DNA of 64,000 nt from Amycolatopsis taiwanensis DSM 45107 (GTDB taxonomy: Bacteria > Actinomycetota > Actinomycetes > Mycobacteriales > Pseudonocardiaceae). A model generated the notes under the pieces. It was not told where the DNA came from, ran no database searches, and was given only the letters and a program-made list of their open reading frames with translations. The DNA is taken from the NCBI RefSeq assembly GCF_000519205.1, contig NZ_JAFB01000028.1, positions 77,862-141,861 of the forward strand, in the 5' to 3' direction. Made by a program: the position numbers and the translations under genes. The stretch's first letter is position 1. Each line of letters opens with the position of its first letter. This document shows, piece after piece, positions 1 to 9,722 of this stretch.

Positions 1-1
1 T

Positions 2-229
2 CTGGCCTACCTCCTCGGCATCACGGCGTTACGTCACCTGCCGGCGCCGGTGGCGTCCGTGCTCGGGCTGCTCGAGCCGCTGGTGGCGACCGCCGGCGCG
101 TGGGCGCTGCTCGGCGAAACACTGGCCTGGGTGCAGGCTCTCGGCGCAGCCGCGCTGCTCGGCGGCGCCTTGCTCGTGCAGCTCAACCCGCCCGCGGCGC
201 ACCCGGCCGTCACTGGCCGGGGTCGCTGA
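2..229 (+). CDS. EamA/DMT-family transporter, C-terminal fragment
   Basis: The window opens inside this gene; 75 residues remain before the TGA at 227-229. The fragment shows two hydrophobic stretches, one with the P-V-A-S-V-L-G-L-L-E-P-L pattern found in the last repeat of EamA (drug/metabolite transporter) permeases, followed by a short polar tail. The family exports small metabolites across the inner membrane; the substrate cannot be inferred. Its 3' end overlaps the convergent substrate-binding/VWA gene by 20 bp. Confidence 0.75.
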   Translation: MAYLLGITALRHLPAPVASVLGLLEPLVATAGAWALLGETLAWVQALGAAALLGGALLVQLNPPAAHPAVTGRGR

Positions 230-1877
230 GGGCGGCGAGAGCGCTGTAGAAGACGTCGGAGATCTTGGCCGGGTCCGGCGTGATGAACGTCTTTCCGCCG
301 GTGACGTCGGTGATCGCGGTCAGTTCGCCGCGGTCGACGTCCGGCCCGAGGCCGATGCCGATGATCTCGACCGGCCGGCTCCGATCGGCCAGCGCGGACA
401 GCTGCGTGAGCAGATCGCCGCGAGTGATCCCGTGCGGGTCGTCGTTATGCCCGTCGGTCAGCACGATGACCAGGTTCAGCTTGCCGGGTTCCCATTCCTC
501 CCGCGCCCGCTGGTAGGCCGCCAGCACGCTGTCGTACAGGCCGGTCCCGCCGTTCGGGGTCGCGCGGATCGCCCGGATCCGGTCCATCGAGCCGTTGGTC
601 AGCTGCTTGCCCACCTCCGACATCGGCACGATCTCGCGGTAGTCCTTGTCGCCGTCGAGGTTGGTCGAGAACGTCCAGACCGACACCTCCGAAGTCGGTT
701 TGAACAGGTTCAGCCCGCGCGCGGCGGCGTCCAGGCTGAGCTGCAACCGGGTCTTTCCGCCGGATTTGGGCACGAGGGCGTTCATCGAACCGGACACGTC
801 GATGAGCACCCTCGCCCGCGAGCTCTGGTTCACCTTGGCCCACTGGTTCAGCAGGGTGTCGAGGTCACCGTCGCCGGGCATCCGGGTGACCGCCTGGGGC
901 AGCACCGAGACACGCTCGGCCGGCGAAGGATTCCGCAGCGCGCGACCGTCCGGCCCACGGAAGCCGGTTTCGCCCAGGGCCGTCTGACCGTCCGGGCCGA
1001 GCAGCGCGCTCAGCAGTTTGCCGGCGCCTTCGCGCTGGGCTGTTCCGGGCCCGGACAGGATCGTGAACGGGTAGTCCAGCGACGGGATCGGCTTGGGCGG
1101 ATAAACCGCGACCAGGCGCTCCTGCCGTCCCGCCGCGCTGTTCCGCATGTTGTATTGCAGCAACGAGTTCTCCGACGTCGGGAACGCGTCGACCGGAGCC
1201 TTCGAGCTCCCGGCGCCGGGAAGGCGGGAGTACAGGTCTTCCACCGCGGGCAGGGTGTTCGGCGAAAGCCGGCGCAGCGTCGCGGCGTAGGCGGTCGCCA
1301 GGTTGCTCGACGTGATCGACTGCTGCACCCCCAGCAACGCCGACACGCCCACCGGGTCCCGCGCCGGATCGGGCATGCCGAGCGTGATCTCGCCGGCGTT
1401 GAGGACATCGGCCCAGCTCGGTGTGCGGCCTGGCCAGCCGAGCGGGGTGGCGGCCTGCTCGGTCACCGCGAACACCACCGCCGAGTTGGCGACGGAGGAA
1501 CCCGAGGCGGGCAGGTCACCGGCACCCGCCGCGAGCGCCCGCCGCAGGCGCAACGACGACTCCGGGATCCACACGTCCGGGCGAGCGTTGCCGAAGGTGC
1601 TGCTCACCGAGCCCTCGATCGCGCCGGGATCGCGCGCGTCCACGCGGAAGCGGTAGCACTCGTCGGCGGCGCTGATGCTCCGCCCGACCTCGCGCACCGC
1701 CTCCGCGATCTCCGGCGCGGCCACCACCCGGACATCGGTGGGCTCGTGACAGCCGGCGGATCCGTTGGCGCCGCGGACAACGGTGAACAGCACGGCCACG
1801 GCCGTCACCACCATGACCCCGGCAACAAGGAACGGCACGCGCCGCCTCCGTCGTGCAGACGGCTCGTGTCGCCCCAC
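210..1877 (-). CDS. Membrane-anchored substrate-binding protein with C-terminal VWA domain
   Basis: 555 residues. A GTG start follows an AGGAGG ribosome-binding site. Residues about 14-35 form one hydrophobic signal-anchor after an Arg-rich stretch, so the bulk should be extracytoplasmic. Residues about 45-330 resemble a periplasmic-binding (solute-binding protein type 2) fold. The C-terminal third is a von Willebrand A domain: a MIDAS motif D-V-S-G-S near residue 360 and a T-D-G-H turn near 475 would bind a divalent metal. Such fusions are common in actinomycetes; ligand and role are unknown. It could be a metal-dependent adhesion or sensing protein. Confidence 0.8.
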   Translation of the reverse strand: MGRHEPSARRRRRVPFLVAGVMVVTAVAVLFTVVRGANGSAGCHEPTDVRVVAAPEIAEAVREVGRSISAADECYRFRVDARDPGAIEGSVSSTFGNARPDVWIPESSLRLRRALAAGAGDLPASGSSVANSAVVFAVTEQAATPLGWPGRTPSWADVLNAGEITLGMPDPARDPVGVSALLGVQQSITSSNLATAYAATLRRLSPNTLPAVEDLYSRLPGAGSSKAPVDAFPTSENSLLQYNMRNSAAGRQERLVAVYPPKPIPSLDYPFTILSGPGTAQREGAGKLLSALLGPDGQTALGETGFRGPDGRALRNPSPAERVSVLPQAVTRMPGDGDLDTLLNQWAKVNQSSRARVLIDVSGSMNALVPKSGGKTRLQLSLDAAARGLNLFKPTSEVSVWTFSTNLDGDKDYREIVPMSEVGKQLTNGSMDRIRAIRATPNGGTGLYDSVLAAYQRAREEWEPGKLNLVIVLTDGHNDDPHGITRGDLLTQLSALADRSRPVEIIGIGLGPDVDRGELTAITDVTGGKTFITPDPAKISDVFYSALAALSDPGQ

Positions 1878-2003
1878 CGGTATCGCCTCCTGGCGTCGAA
1901 CTGCGCGATGCCCCGGAGGGCCTACGACGTGCCGTCAAGGAACGGCGTTGGAGACTAACCGATTTTCGGCCCGGAACGGGCCCCCCGCGAGGGGCAAATG
2001 TGA

Positions 2004-3701
2004 TTAGACGGGGATCACGGTGGGGACGATCATGGGCCGGCGCCGGTAGGTTTCGGCGACCCAGCGGCCCACCACCCGGCGCACGAACTGCGCGATGCGG
2101 TGCGAGTCCGTGATGCCCTCGATTTCCGTGCGCGAGAGCTCCATCTCGATCAGCGGAATCACCGCGTGGAGCGCCTTCGGGTCGTCGGAGAAACCCCGCC
2201 CGGACACGGTCGGCGTGCTCACCGCCCGGCCGGTGGTGGAGTCCACCACCACCGTGATCGCGATGAACCCGCCCTCACCGAGGATCAGCCGGTCGGACAG
2301 GGTGGACTCGCCGACGTCGCCCACGGAAAGCCCGTCCACGTAGACGTGCCCGACCTCCACCCGCCCGGTCGCCCTGGCCCGCCCGTCGATCAGGTCGACC
2401 ACGACGCCGTCCTCGGCCAGCACCACGTTCTCCGGCGCCACCCCGGTCCGCACCGCCAGCGCCCCGTTGGCGCGCAGGTGCCGCCACTCGCCGTGCACCG
2501 GCATCACGTTGCTCGGCCGGATCGCGTTGTACAGGAACAAAAGCTCGCCCGCGGACGCGTGACCGGACACGTGCACCTTCGCGTTGCCCTGGTGCACCAC
2601 GTTCGCGCCCAGCCGGACCAGGCCGTTGACCACGCCGAACACCGCGGTCTCGTTGCCGGGGATGAGCGAACTGGCCAGCACGACGGTGTCCCCGGCGCGG
2701 ACGGAGATTTGCCGGTGTTCCCCGCGCGCCATCCGGGACAGCGCGGACAGGGGCTCGCCCTGCGAACCGGTGGACACGAACAACACCCGCGTCTCCGGCA
2801 GGTTGACCGCGTCATCGAGATCGATCAGCAAGCCGTCGGGGATGTCGAGCAGGCCCAGTTCCGCCGCGATGCCCATGTTGCGCACCATCGAACGCCCCAC
2901 GAACGCAACCCGGCGCCCGTACTTCTGCGCCGAGTCGAGCACCTGCTGCACGCGGTGCACGTGGCTGGCGAAGCAGGCGACGATGACCCGCTGGGTGACC
3001 TTGCCGATCACGTCGTCGAGCACCGGGCCCAGATCGCGCTCCGGAGTCACGAAGCCCGGCACCTCGGCGTTGGTCGAATCGACACAGAGCAGGTCGACGC
3101 CCTCGTCACCGAGCCGGGAGAACCCGGCCAGGTCGGTCAGCCTGCCGTCCAGCGGCAACTGGTCGAGCTTGATGTCGCCGGTGTGCAGCACGACACCGGC
3201 CGGCGTCCGGATCGCCACCGCCAGCGCGTCCGGGATGGAGTGGTTGACCGCGAAGAACTCCAGGTCGAACGGCCCCACCGGGCGCCGCTCCCCCTCGGCG
3301 ACCTCGACCAGCTTGGGGCGCTGCCGGTGCTCCCGGCACTTGGCCTCCAGCAGGGCGAGGGTGAACCGTGATCCGTAGACGGGCAGGTCGGGCTTGAGCC
3401 GCAACAGGAACGGCACCGCGCCGATGTGGTCCTCGTGCCCGTGGGTGAGCACCAGCGCGACGATGTCGTCGAGCCGGTCCTCGATCGCCCGGAAGTCGGG
3501 CAGGATCAGGTCCACGCCGGGCTGGTCGTCCTCGGGGAAGAGCACCCCGCAGTCGACGATCAGCAGCCGCCCGTCGAACTCGAACACGGTCATGTTGCGG
3601 CCGACCTCGCCGATCCCGCCGAGCGCTACGACGCGCAGCCCTCCACCGGGCAGCGGGGGTGGCGGGTTGGCCGGGCCGGGTCCTGGGACAGTGGAATTCA
3701 C
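2004..3701 (-). CDS. rnj: Ribonuclease J
   Basis: 565 residues, close to the usual RNase J length. RNase J is a metallo-beta-lactamase/beta-CASP nuclease with endo- and 5'-3' exonuclease activity in mRNA decay and rRNA maturation. The zinc-binding H-G-H-E-D-H motif lies at residues 87-92 after a G-G-I-G-E-V-G-R-N start typical of the family; the beta-CASP part and a C-terminal domain follow. The start is GTG at 3701, after a Gly/Pro-rich N-terminus. dapA lies 100 bp upstream on the same strand, the order also found in mycobacteria. Confidence 0.95.
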   Translation of the reverse strand: MNSTVPGPGPANPPPPLPGGGLRVVALGGIGEVGRNMTVFEFDGRLLIVDCGVLFPEDDQPGVDLILPDFRAIEDRLDDIVALVLTHGHEDHIGAVPFLLRLKPDLPVYGSRFTLALLEAKCREHRQRPKLVEVAEGERRPVGPFDLEFFAVNHSIPDALAVAIRTPAGVVLHTGDIKLDQLPLDGRLTDLAGFSRLGDEGVDLLCVDSTNAEVPGFVTPERDLGPVLDDVIGKVTQRVIVACFASHVHRVQQVLDSAQKYGRRVAFVGRSMVRNMGIAAELGLLDIPDGLLIDLDDAVNLPETRVLFVSTGSQGEPLSALSRMARGEHRQISVRAGDTVVLASSLIPGNETAVFGVVNGLVRLGANVVHQGNAKVHVSGHASAGELLFLYNAIRPSNVMPVHGEWRHLRANGALAVRTGVAPENVVLAEDGVVVDLIDGRARATGRVEVGHVYVDGLSVGDVGESTLSDRLILGEGGFIAITVVVDSTTGRAVSTPTVSGRGFSDDPKALHAVIPLIEMELSRTEIEGITDSHRIAQFVRRVVGRWVAETYRRRPMIVPTVIPV

Positions 3702-3801
3702 TGGGTCCGTTGCCCCCTCGAACGCGTCACCGGGGCATTCCGGATGGACGGAAGCGCACCGCCGCCAGACCCACGAGCACTGTCAATGGTCGGATTTCCT
3801 G

Positions 3802-4818
<1,017 letters not shown>

Positions 4819-4910
4819 TTACCTCTTGTGGGTCACCGGAATGCCAGGCTATTTGGCAAAACGGAGGATTGCCCGCACGGTGGCCCGCGAGCAGGAACAT
4901 CTACGGCGAA

Positions 4911-6413
4911 CTACTTCACCGGCTGCGTTCGGTAGCCGGTCAGGGTCCCGTCCCGCGCCCCCAGCAGGCAGTAGATCTCCCGCACCGGGTCGCGCGAGTA
5001 GTCGCTCGAGGTCTGGGTCTCCCACGCCTTTTGGCTGGGCACCAGCGCCTGGTAGGTCAACGGCCTACCGTCGGCACTGGTCCTTGACTCGGCGCTGGTC
5101 CTTGCATAGAACTCCACGGCGCAGTAGGACTCGGCCCACGTCCGGAGCTTCGCCTCGTCGGGATAGGCGGCCGCGGTGGCCTTGGAGGAGCTGGAGGAGT
5201 TGGAACCGAACATGTCCGTCGACGCGTAGTACTCCTGGTAGTGGAGGTTCTTGCAGTCGACCCAGTCGTCGCTCTCGGTCAGGCCCTCTCCGGGCTTGAC
5301 CGGCTTGCTGGTGCAGTAGTAAGAGGACGACGTTTCGAAGCGCGGCACCTGGCCCTCCGCGCCGTAGGTCAGCGTCGGCAGCATCGCCTCGTCGACGGCC
5401 GGTGTCCCCCACCACCGGCCAAGGAACACCCCGCCCACGAGCAACACCACGCCGAGGACCGCACCGGCGATGACCAGCGGCCCACGCCGGTTCCCGGCCG
5501 GACGCGCGCCGACCATGGTCGGATTCCCGCCCGAGTAGAGCAGCGTGTGGGGATTGACATTGGGCACACCGTGCACCGCACCATCGCGCTCGGCCATCGC
5601 GAACAGCCCGTCGGCCTGCGCGGCCGAGATCCGCGCTTCCGGGCTCGCGATCAGCAGACCCATGATCGCCGAGGCCAGCGGCCCCTGGGTGCGGGTCAGG
5701 TAGGGCACCTCGTTCATGATCGCGTGCAGGGTCGCCGCCGTGGTCGGGCGGTCGAACGCCATGGTGCCTTCCACCGCGAAATACAGCGTCGCGCCCAGCG
5801 ACCACAGGTCCGAGGCGGGCACCGACTCGTTCCCGGCGACCCGTTCCGGCGCCATGAACGCGGGCGAGCCGACGATCATGCCGCTGGTGGTCAGGCGCGG
5901 GTCGTCGACCGCTTGCGCGATGCCGAAGTCGGTGAGCTTCACGCGGCCGGTCGGCGACACCATGATGTTGCCCGGCTTGACGTCCCGGTGCACGATTCCG
6001 GACTGGTGGGCGGCGTGGAGCGCGGACAGCACCTGCCGCCCGATCGTCGCCGCCTGCACGGGCGACAGCGGACCGTGGGCGCGTACCAGCTCGGCCAGCG
6101 TCGGCGCCTCGACGAGTTCCATCACGATGTAGGTCGAACCGTTCTCCGACACGACGTCGTAGACGGTGACCACGGCCGGATCGTTGATGCGGCCGCCGTT
6201 GCGGACCTCACGCATCACGCGCTCGCTGAACGTGCTGTCCTCGACGCCTTCGGGCGGCCGGATCTCCTTGATCGCGACCTGGCGGCCGATCAGGGTGTCC
6301 TCGCCGCGCCACACCACCCCCATGCCGCCCCGGCCGAGCTCCCCGAACAGCTCGTAACGTCCGGTGATCAACCGCCGCGCCGCGGTTCGCTGGGTCGTCA
6401 GATCGTCGGCCAC
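4911..6413 (-). CDS. PknB-like transmembrane Ser/Thr protein kinase
   Basis: 500 residues; GTG start after a GGAGGGG site. An N-terminal Hanks-type kinase domain spans about residues 20-275: glycine loop G-E-L-G-R-G-G at 24-30, ATP-binding Lys49, catalytic H-R-D at 142-144, D-F-G at 162-164 and A-P-E at 188-190, all intact. One membrane segment lies at about 311-332. A roughly 160-residue extracytoplasmic domain follows; it has Cys residues, is Ser-rich in part and lacks PASTA repeats, so this is not the canonical PknB. The external domain is the presumed sensor; its ligand is unknown. Confidence 0.92.
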   Translation of the reverse strand: MADDLTTQRTAARRLITGRYELFGELGRGGMGVVWRGEDTLIGRQVAIKEIRPPEGVEDSTFSERVMREVRNGGRINDPAVVTVYDVVSENGSTYIVMELVEAPTLAELVRAHGPLSPVQAATIGRQVLSALHAAHQSGIVHRDVKPGNIMVSPTGRVKLTDFGIAQAVDDPRLTTSGMIVGSPAFMAPERVAGNESVPASDLWSLGATLYFAVEGTMAFDRPTTAATLHAIMNEVPYLTRTQGPLASAIMGLLIASPEARISAAQADGLFAMAERDGAVHGVPNVNPHTLLYSGGNPTMVGARPAGNRRGPLVIAGAVLGVVLLVGGVFLGRWWGTPAVDEAMLPTLTYGAEGQVPRFETSSSYYCTSKPVKPGEGLTESDDWVDCKNLHYQEYYASTDMFGSNSSSSSKATAAAYPDEAKLRTWAESYCAVEFYARTSAESRTSADGRPLTYQALVPSQKAWETQTSSDYSRDPVREIYCLLGARDGTLTGYRTQPVK

Positions 6414-6483
6414 ACCAGGCCCCCTCCTCGGAAATCGGACAGCAGGACAATAGTCCGACCGGCCAACGGCCTCGTGAGTTCCC

Positions 6484-7722
6484 TCAAGCTCTGAAGGTCA
6501 GGACGATCAGGGCCACGTTGAGCACGATGATCACGCCCGCGGCCAGCCAGGCCAGGATCGTGGTCAGGCGATGGTTGGCGTCCCTGCCCATCAGGCCCCG
6601 GTCGCCGGTGAGCCGGACCAGCGGCACCAGTGCGAACGGGATACCGAAGGAAAGCACCACCTGGGATATCACCAGGGCGGGGGTGGGCTCGACGCCGATG
6701 GCAAGCACCACGACCGCGGGCGCGAGCGTGGCCACGCGGCGCAGCAGCAGGGGAACCCGCCTGCGCAGCAGCCCCTGCATGATCATCGCACCGGCGTAGG
6801 CACCGACCGAGGTGGACGCCAGCCCTGAAGCCAGCAGGCCGACGGCGAACAGCAGCGCCACCCCCGGGCCGAGCGCCTGGCCGACCGCGGCGTGCGCGCC
6901 CTCGATGGAATCATCCACGTCCTTGCCCTGCAGGTTCGTCGCGGCGAGCAGCAGCATGGCCAGGTTCACCGCGCCCGCGAGCACCATCGCCAGCCCCACG
7001 TCGAGCCTGGTCGCACGCAACAGCCGGGCGCGCCGCCGGCCGGAGGTCCGGCCGTGCCGGTCGCGCGCGAGGCCGGAATGCAGGTACACCGCGTGGGGCA
7101 TCACCGTCGCACCCAGCATCGCGGCAGCCAGGAGCACGCTGCCCGTGCCGTCGAACCGCGGCAGCAGGCCGCCGAGGGTGTCCGGCACCGACGGGGGTGC
7201 GACGAACAGGCTCGCCAGGAACCCGATCGCGATGATCGCCAGCAGGCCGGTGATCACCCATTCGAACCGGCGCTGACCGCGCCGGTCCTGAACCAGCAGC
7301 AGCCCGATGGACACCACGCCGGTGATCAGGCCGCCGATCAGCAGCGGCAGGCCGAACAGCAGGTTGAGCGCGATCGCACCGCCGAGGACCTCGGCCAGGT
7401 CGGTGGCCACGGCGACCAGTTCGGCCTGTGCCCAGAACGCGAGACGACCGCCGCGGGGCATCCGGTCGCGCAGGAGTTCGGGCAGCGACCTCCCGGTGAC
7501 CAGGCCCAGTTTCGCGGACAGGTACTGCACCAGCCCGGCCATCAGGTTGGCTGCCACGACGACCCACACCAACAGGTAACCGTGCTGCGCGCCGGCGCTG
7601 ACGTTCGACGCGACGTTACCGGGGTCGACGTAGGCGACGGCGGCGATGAAGGCCGGCCCCAGCAGCACCGTTCCGGCACGCACCCGCGCCAGTGCGGGAC
7701 GAACCGACTCCGCCAGCGCCAT
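6484..7722 (-). CDS. mntH: Nramp-family divalent metal (Mn2+/Fe2+) transporter
   Basis: 412 residues. Proton-coupled importer of Mn2+ and related metals. The D-P-G-N metal-binding motif of helix 1 is at residues 33-36, and the M-P-H motif of helix 6 is present. About eleven hydrophobic segments can be counted. I chose the ATG at 7722 over an upstream in-frame start at 7770 because a GGAGGTG site lies 5 bp before it. A candidate DtxR/MntR-type operator lies upstream (7750-7765), inside what the longer reading would translate, which also argues for the shorter start. Confidence 0.93.
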   Translation of the reverse strand: MALAESVRPALARVRAGTVLLGPAFIAAVAYVDPGNVASNVSAGAQHGYLLVWVVVAANLMAGLVQYLSAKLGLVTGRSLPELLRDRMPRGGRLAFWAQAELVAVATDLAEVLGGAIALNLLFGLPLLIGGLITGVVSIGLLLVQDRRGQRRFEWVITGLLAIIAIGFLASLFVAPPSVPDTLGGLLPRFDGTGSVLLAAAMLGATVMPHAVYLHSGLARDRHGRTSGRRRARLLRATRLDVGLAMVLAGAVNLAMLLLAATNLQGKDVDDSIEGAHAAVGQALGPGVALLFAVGLLASGLASTSVGAYAGAMIMQGLLRRRVPLLLRRVATLAPAVVVLAIGVEPTPALVISQVVLSFGIPFALVPLVRLTGDRGLMGRDANHRLTTILAWLAAGVIIVLNVALIVLTFRA

Positions 7723-7749
7723 GCGTTCACCTCCGGACCGAACTTCAAG

Positions 7750-7765
7750 TTTAGGTATGCCGAAG
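7750..7765 (-). promoter_or_regulatory. Candidate DtxR/MntR-type operator upstream of mntH
   Basis: The 16-bp sequence TTTAGGTATGCCGAAG is an imperfect palindrome (10 of 16 positions symmetric) and resembles the TTAGG...CCTAA core bound by DtxR/IdeR/MntR metalloregulators of actinobacteria. It lies 27 bp upstream of the mntH start codon, where it could block transcription when metal is plentiful. Inferred from sequence likeness only. Confidence 0.45.
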
Positions 7766-7817
7766 ATCAATGTACAGCAAGGCTCACAAAGGGCTGATCA
7801 CCTGGTTTCGCCGGGCC

Positions 7818-8216
7818 TTATGCCGAGGCTTCGACCTCGTGACCGGCCGCGCGGAGGGCGGTCACGGCACGCGCCAGGTCGACCGCCTTCACCAGCACGT
7901 GATCGGTGTCGAAAGTGGACATCGTGAACAGCGCGACACCGGCCGACGCCAGTTCGTTGGCCAGCGCGGCGATGATGCCGGTGAGCGTGAACGCGAGCGG
8001 CCCACGCACGGTCAGCAACCGCCAGCCGGCCTCGACCTCCGCGCCGGCGGGCACCCGGCCGGCCGGGCAGATCACCGAAAGCTCGGTGGGCGTGCGCGTG
8101 ACCGAGACGAGCCCACCGGCACCGGGCGTCAGTAACCCAGCCGGGAAGTCGGCGTCCGGACCGAGCTTGGCCACTGCGTAGTCCCCGGCCGCGACGTCGA
8201 TCACCAGCCGTTTCAC
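7818..8216 (-). CDS. ACT-domain (CASTOR-like) protein
   Basis: 132 residues. The GTG start lies 10 bp after the thyX stop, so the pair is probably co-transcribed. The protein looks like two tandem ACT-like halves: an N-terminal half with D-Y-A-V-A-K-L, and a C-terminal half with G-P-L-A-F-T-L-T-G-I-I-A-A-L-A followed by V-A-L-F-T-M-S-T-F-D-T-D-H-V-L-V. That second half matches the ligand-binding ACT pattern of the small CASTOR/ACT family, which usually bind amino acids. No catalytic domain is attached; the ligand is unknown. Confidence 0.8.
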   Translation of the reverse strand: MKRLVIDVAAGDYAVAKLGPDADFPAGLLTPGAGGLVSVTRTPTELSVICPAGRVPAGAEVEAGWRLLTVRGPLAFTLTGIIAALANELASAGVALFTMSTFDTDHVLVKAVDLARAVTALRAAGHEVEASA

Positions 8217-8226
8217 GGCGCGGGAC

Positions 8227-8979
8227 TCACCCCTCCAGGACCCGCGGGCTGGACGCCACCTCGGTGCCGTCGGGCAGCGTCGAGATGGTGAAGTCGGCGA
8301 ACACGTTCGCGGCGGCCTTCTGCAGCTGCCGCAGGCATTCCACGGCCAGCGCCCGGATCTCCACGTCGGCGTGCTCGGTGGCACGCATGCCGATGAAGTG
8401 CCGCCAGGCGCGGTAGTTCCCGGTGACCACGATGCGGGTCTCGGTGGCATTGGGCAGCACCGCACGCGCGGCCTGGCGGGCCTGCTTGCGCCGCAGGGTC
8501 GCACTCGGCGCGTCGGCGAACTTCTCCTGCAGCCCGGCCAGCAACTCGTTGTAGGCGTCGACGCTGGCCTGTGCCGCGGCCAGGAACTTCTCGTGCAGCA
8601 CCGGGTCGTTCGCGATCACGTCCGGTTCGACGAAGGCGGCGTCGCGCTCGGGCACGTACCGCTGGGACAGCTGGGAGTAGGAGAAATGGCGGTGCCGGAT
8701 CAGCTCGTGGGTCAACGAACGGGAGATGCCGGTGATGTAGAAGCTCACCGACCCGTGCTCCAGCACGGACAGATGCCCGACGTCGATGATGTGGTCGAGG
8801 TAGCCGGCGTTGGTGGCCGTCCGCGGGTTGGGCTTGCTCCAGGACTGGTAGCAGGCGCGGCCGGCGAACTCGGCCAGGGCCTCGCCGCCGTCGGCATCGG
8901 TGGACCACGGCACGTCCTCGGGCGTGAAGAACTCGGTCTTCGCGATCAACTGCACCCTGGGTGAAACCGTCCCGGCCAT
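8227..8979 (-). CDS. thyX: FAD-dependent thymidylate synthase
   Basis: 250 residues. It makes dTMP from dUMP using methylenetetrahydrofolate and reduced FAD. The ThyX signature R-H-R-x-x-S-x-x-x-x-S-Q-R-Y is at residues 95-108. The start at 8979 is preceded by AAAGGAGC; a longer in-frame reading to 9060 would add 27 unconserved residues. It is divergent from the ribbon-helix-helix gene at 9104, and the two promoters share about 120 bp. Confidence 0.95.
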   Translation of the reverse strand: MAGTVSPRVQLIAKTEFFTPEDVPWSTDADGGEALAEFAGRACYQSWSKPNPRTATNAGYLDHIIDVGHLSVLEHGSVSFYITGISRSLTHELIRHRHFSYSQLSQRYVPERDAAFVEPDVIANDPVLHEKFLAAAQASVDAYNELLAGLQEKFADAPSATLRRKQARQAARAVLPNATETRIVVTGNYRAWRHFIGMRATEHADVEIRALAVECLRQLQKAAANVFADFTISTLPDGTEVASSPRVLEG

Positions 8980-9068
8980 CGCGCTCCTTTCCCCTGCTTC
9001 GTTACCAGGCAGCGTAACTGTCCGCCCCGATCTTTCCGGGCCTGGCACCGGCCGCACCACTGTGACGC

Positions 9069-9104
9069 TTGACTGACACCATGAGTGGTGTCATGGTGGT
9101 GTCA
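9069..9104 (+). promoter_or_regulatory. Triple half-site operator and possible leaderless promoter
   Basis: A TTGACT hexamer (9069-9074) overlaps TGACACCA (9074-9081), which forms a perfect inverted repeat with TGGTGTCA (9086-9093). A third TGGTGTCA (9097-9104) follows, its last A being the A of the downstream start codon. The spacing suits a ribbon-helix-helix dimer array. The likely transcription start falls at or near the ATG, so the mRNA may be leaderless. The operator assignment is inferred. Confidence 0.5.
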
Positions 9105-9643
9105 TGGATTTGACGCCTTACCTGACCAGCCTTCGCGAGGATCTGGCCGCCACGGCCTCCGCGGGTGACGAGCAGACCCGGCGTGCCGCAACGCTGCTCA
9201 CTGCCGCACTGGAACCGTCGGTACGGCTGACGCTGATGCACGCGCTCTCGGACCTGGCCGCCGAGATCACCGCGCAACTGCCCGGCCAAGTCGTGGAGGT
9301 CCGGCTCGACGGCCGCGACGTCCGCGTCGTGGTCACCGGCTCGCCGGGGGCGACCGAGCCCGCCGGCCGGCCTCAGCCCCCGCCGCCTCCGCAACCCCCG
9401 CCACCGCCACCGCCCCTGGGGGAAGGCGGCGAGAACATCGCCCGCATGACCCTGCGCCTGGTCGAGCAGATCAAGGGCCAGGCCGAGCGGGCCGCCGCGG
9501 CACAGGGCGTTTCGCTGAACACCTTCATTTCCCAGGCGGTGCAGGGCGCCCTCTACGGCGCGTCGCGCACCCAGGAGGGCGAGCCCAAGTCGCGCCCCGG
9601 CAACCAGTCCGAAACGCACCTGCACGGCTGGGTGCGCGGATGA
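9104..9643 (+). CDS. Ribbon-helix-helix (HicB/Arc-like) DNA-binding protein with proline linker
   Basis: 179 residues in three parts. Residues 1-80 are helical then beta-rich, with no family recognised by eye. A near-pure proline linker spans about 90-104. A ribbon-helix-helix domain covers about 113-152: R-M-T-L-R-L strand, then a helix, then G-V-S-L-N-T-F-I-S-Q-A-V. This is the type found in HicB-like antitoxins. No toxin gene follows; instead a DUF4097 gene lies 79 bp downstream on the same strand. Repeated TGGTGTCA sites end on its start codon, which suggests autoregulation. Confidence 0.8.
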   Translation: MDLTPYLTSLREDLAATASAGDEQTRRAATLLTAALEPSVRLTLMHALSDLAAEITAQLPGQVVEVRLDGRDVRVVVTGSPGATEPAGRPQPPPPPQPPPPPPPLGEGGENIARMTLRLVEQIKGQAERAAAAQGVSLNTFISQAVQGALYGASRTQEGEPKSRPGNQSETHLHGWVRG

Positions 9644-9722
9644 CACCCCATAGCGCCCTGTCGACACGGTTGCGGTGGCGCGCAACTCGCGGAAACAGCA
9701 GCACGGAGAAAGCAGTGCGATC

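Noticed and set aside
432..1958. Very long plus-strand frame antisense to the substrate-binding/VWA gene, and similar ones over dapA, the kinase, pnp and infB
   Set aside because: They mirror high-GC third-position bias of the real minus-strand genes and have Arg/His/Pro-rich compositions without recognisable domains.
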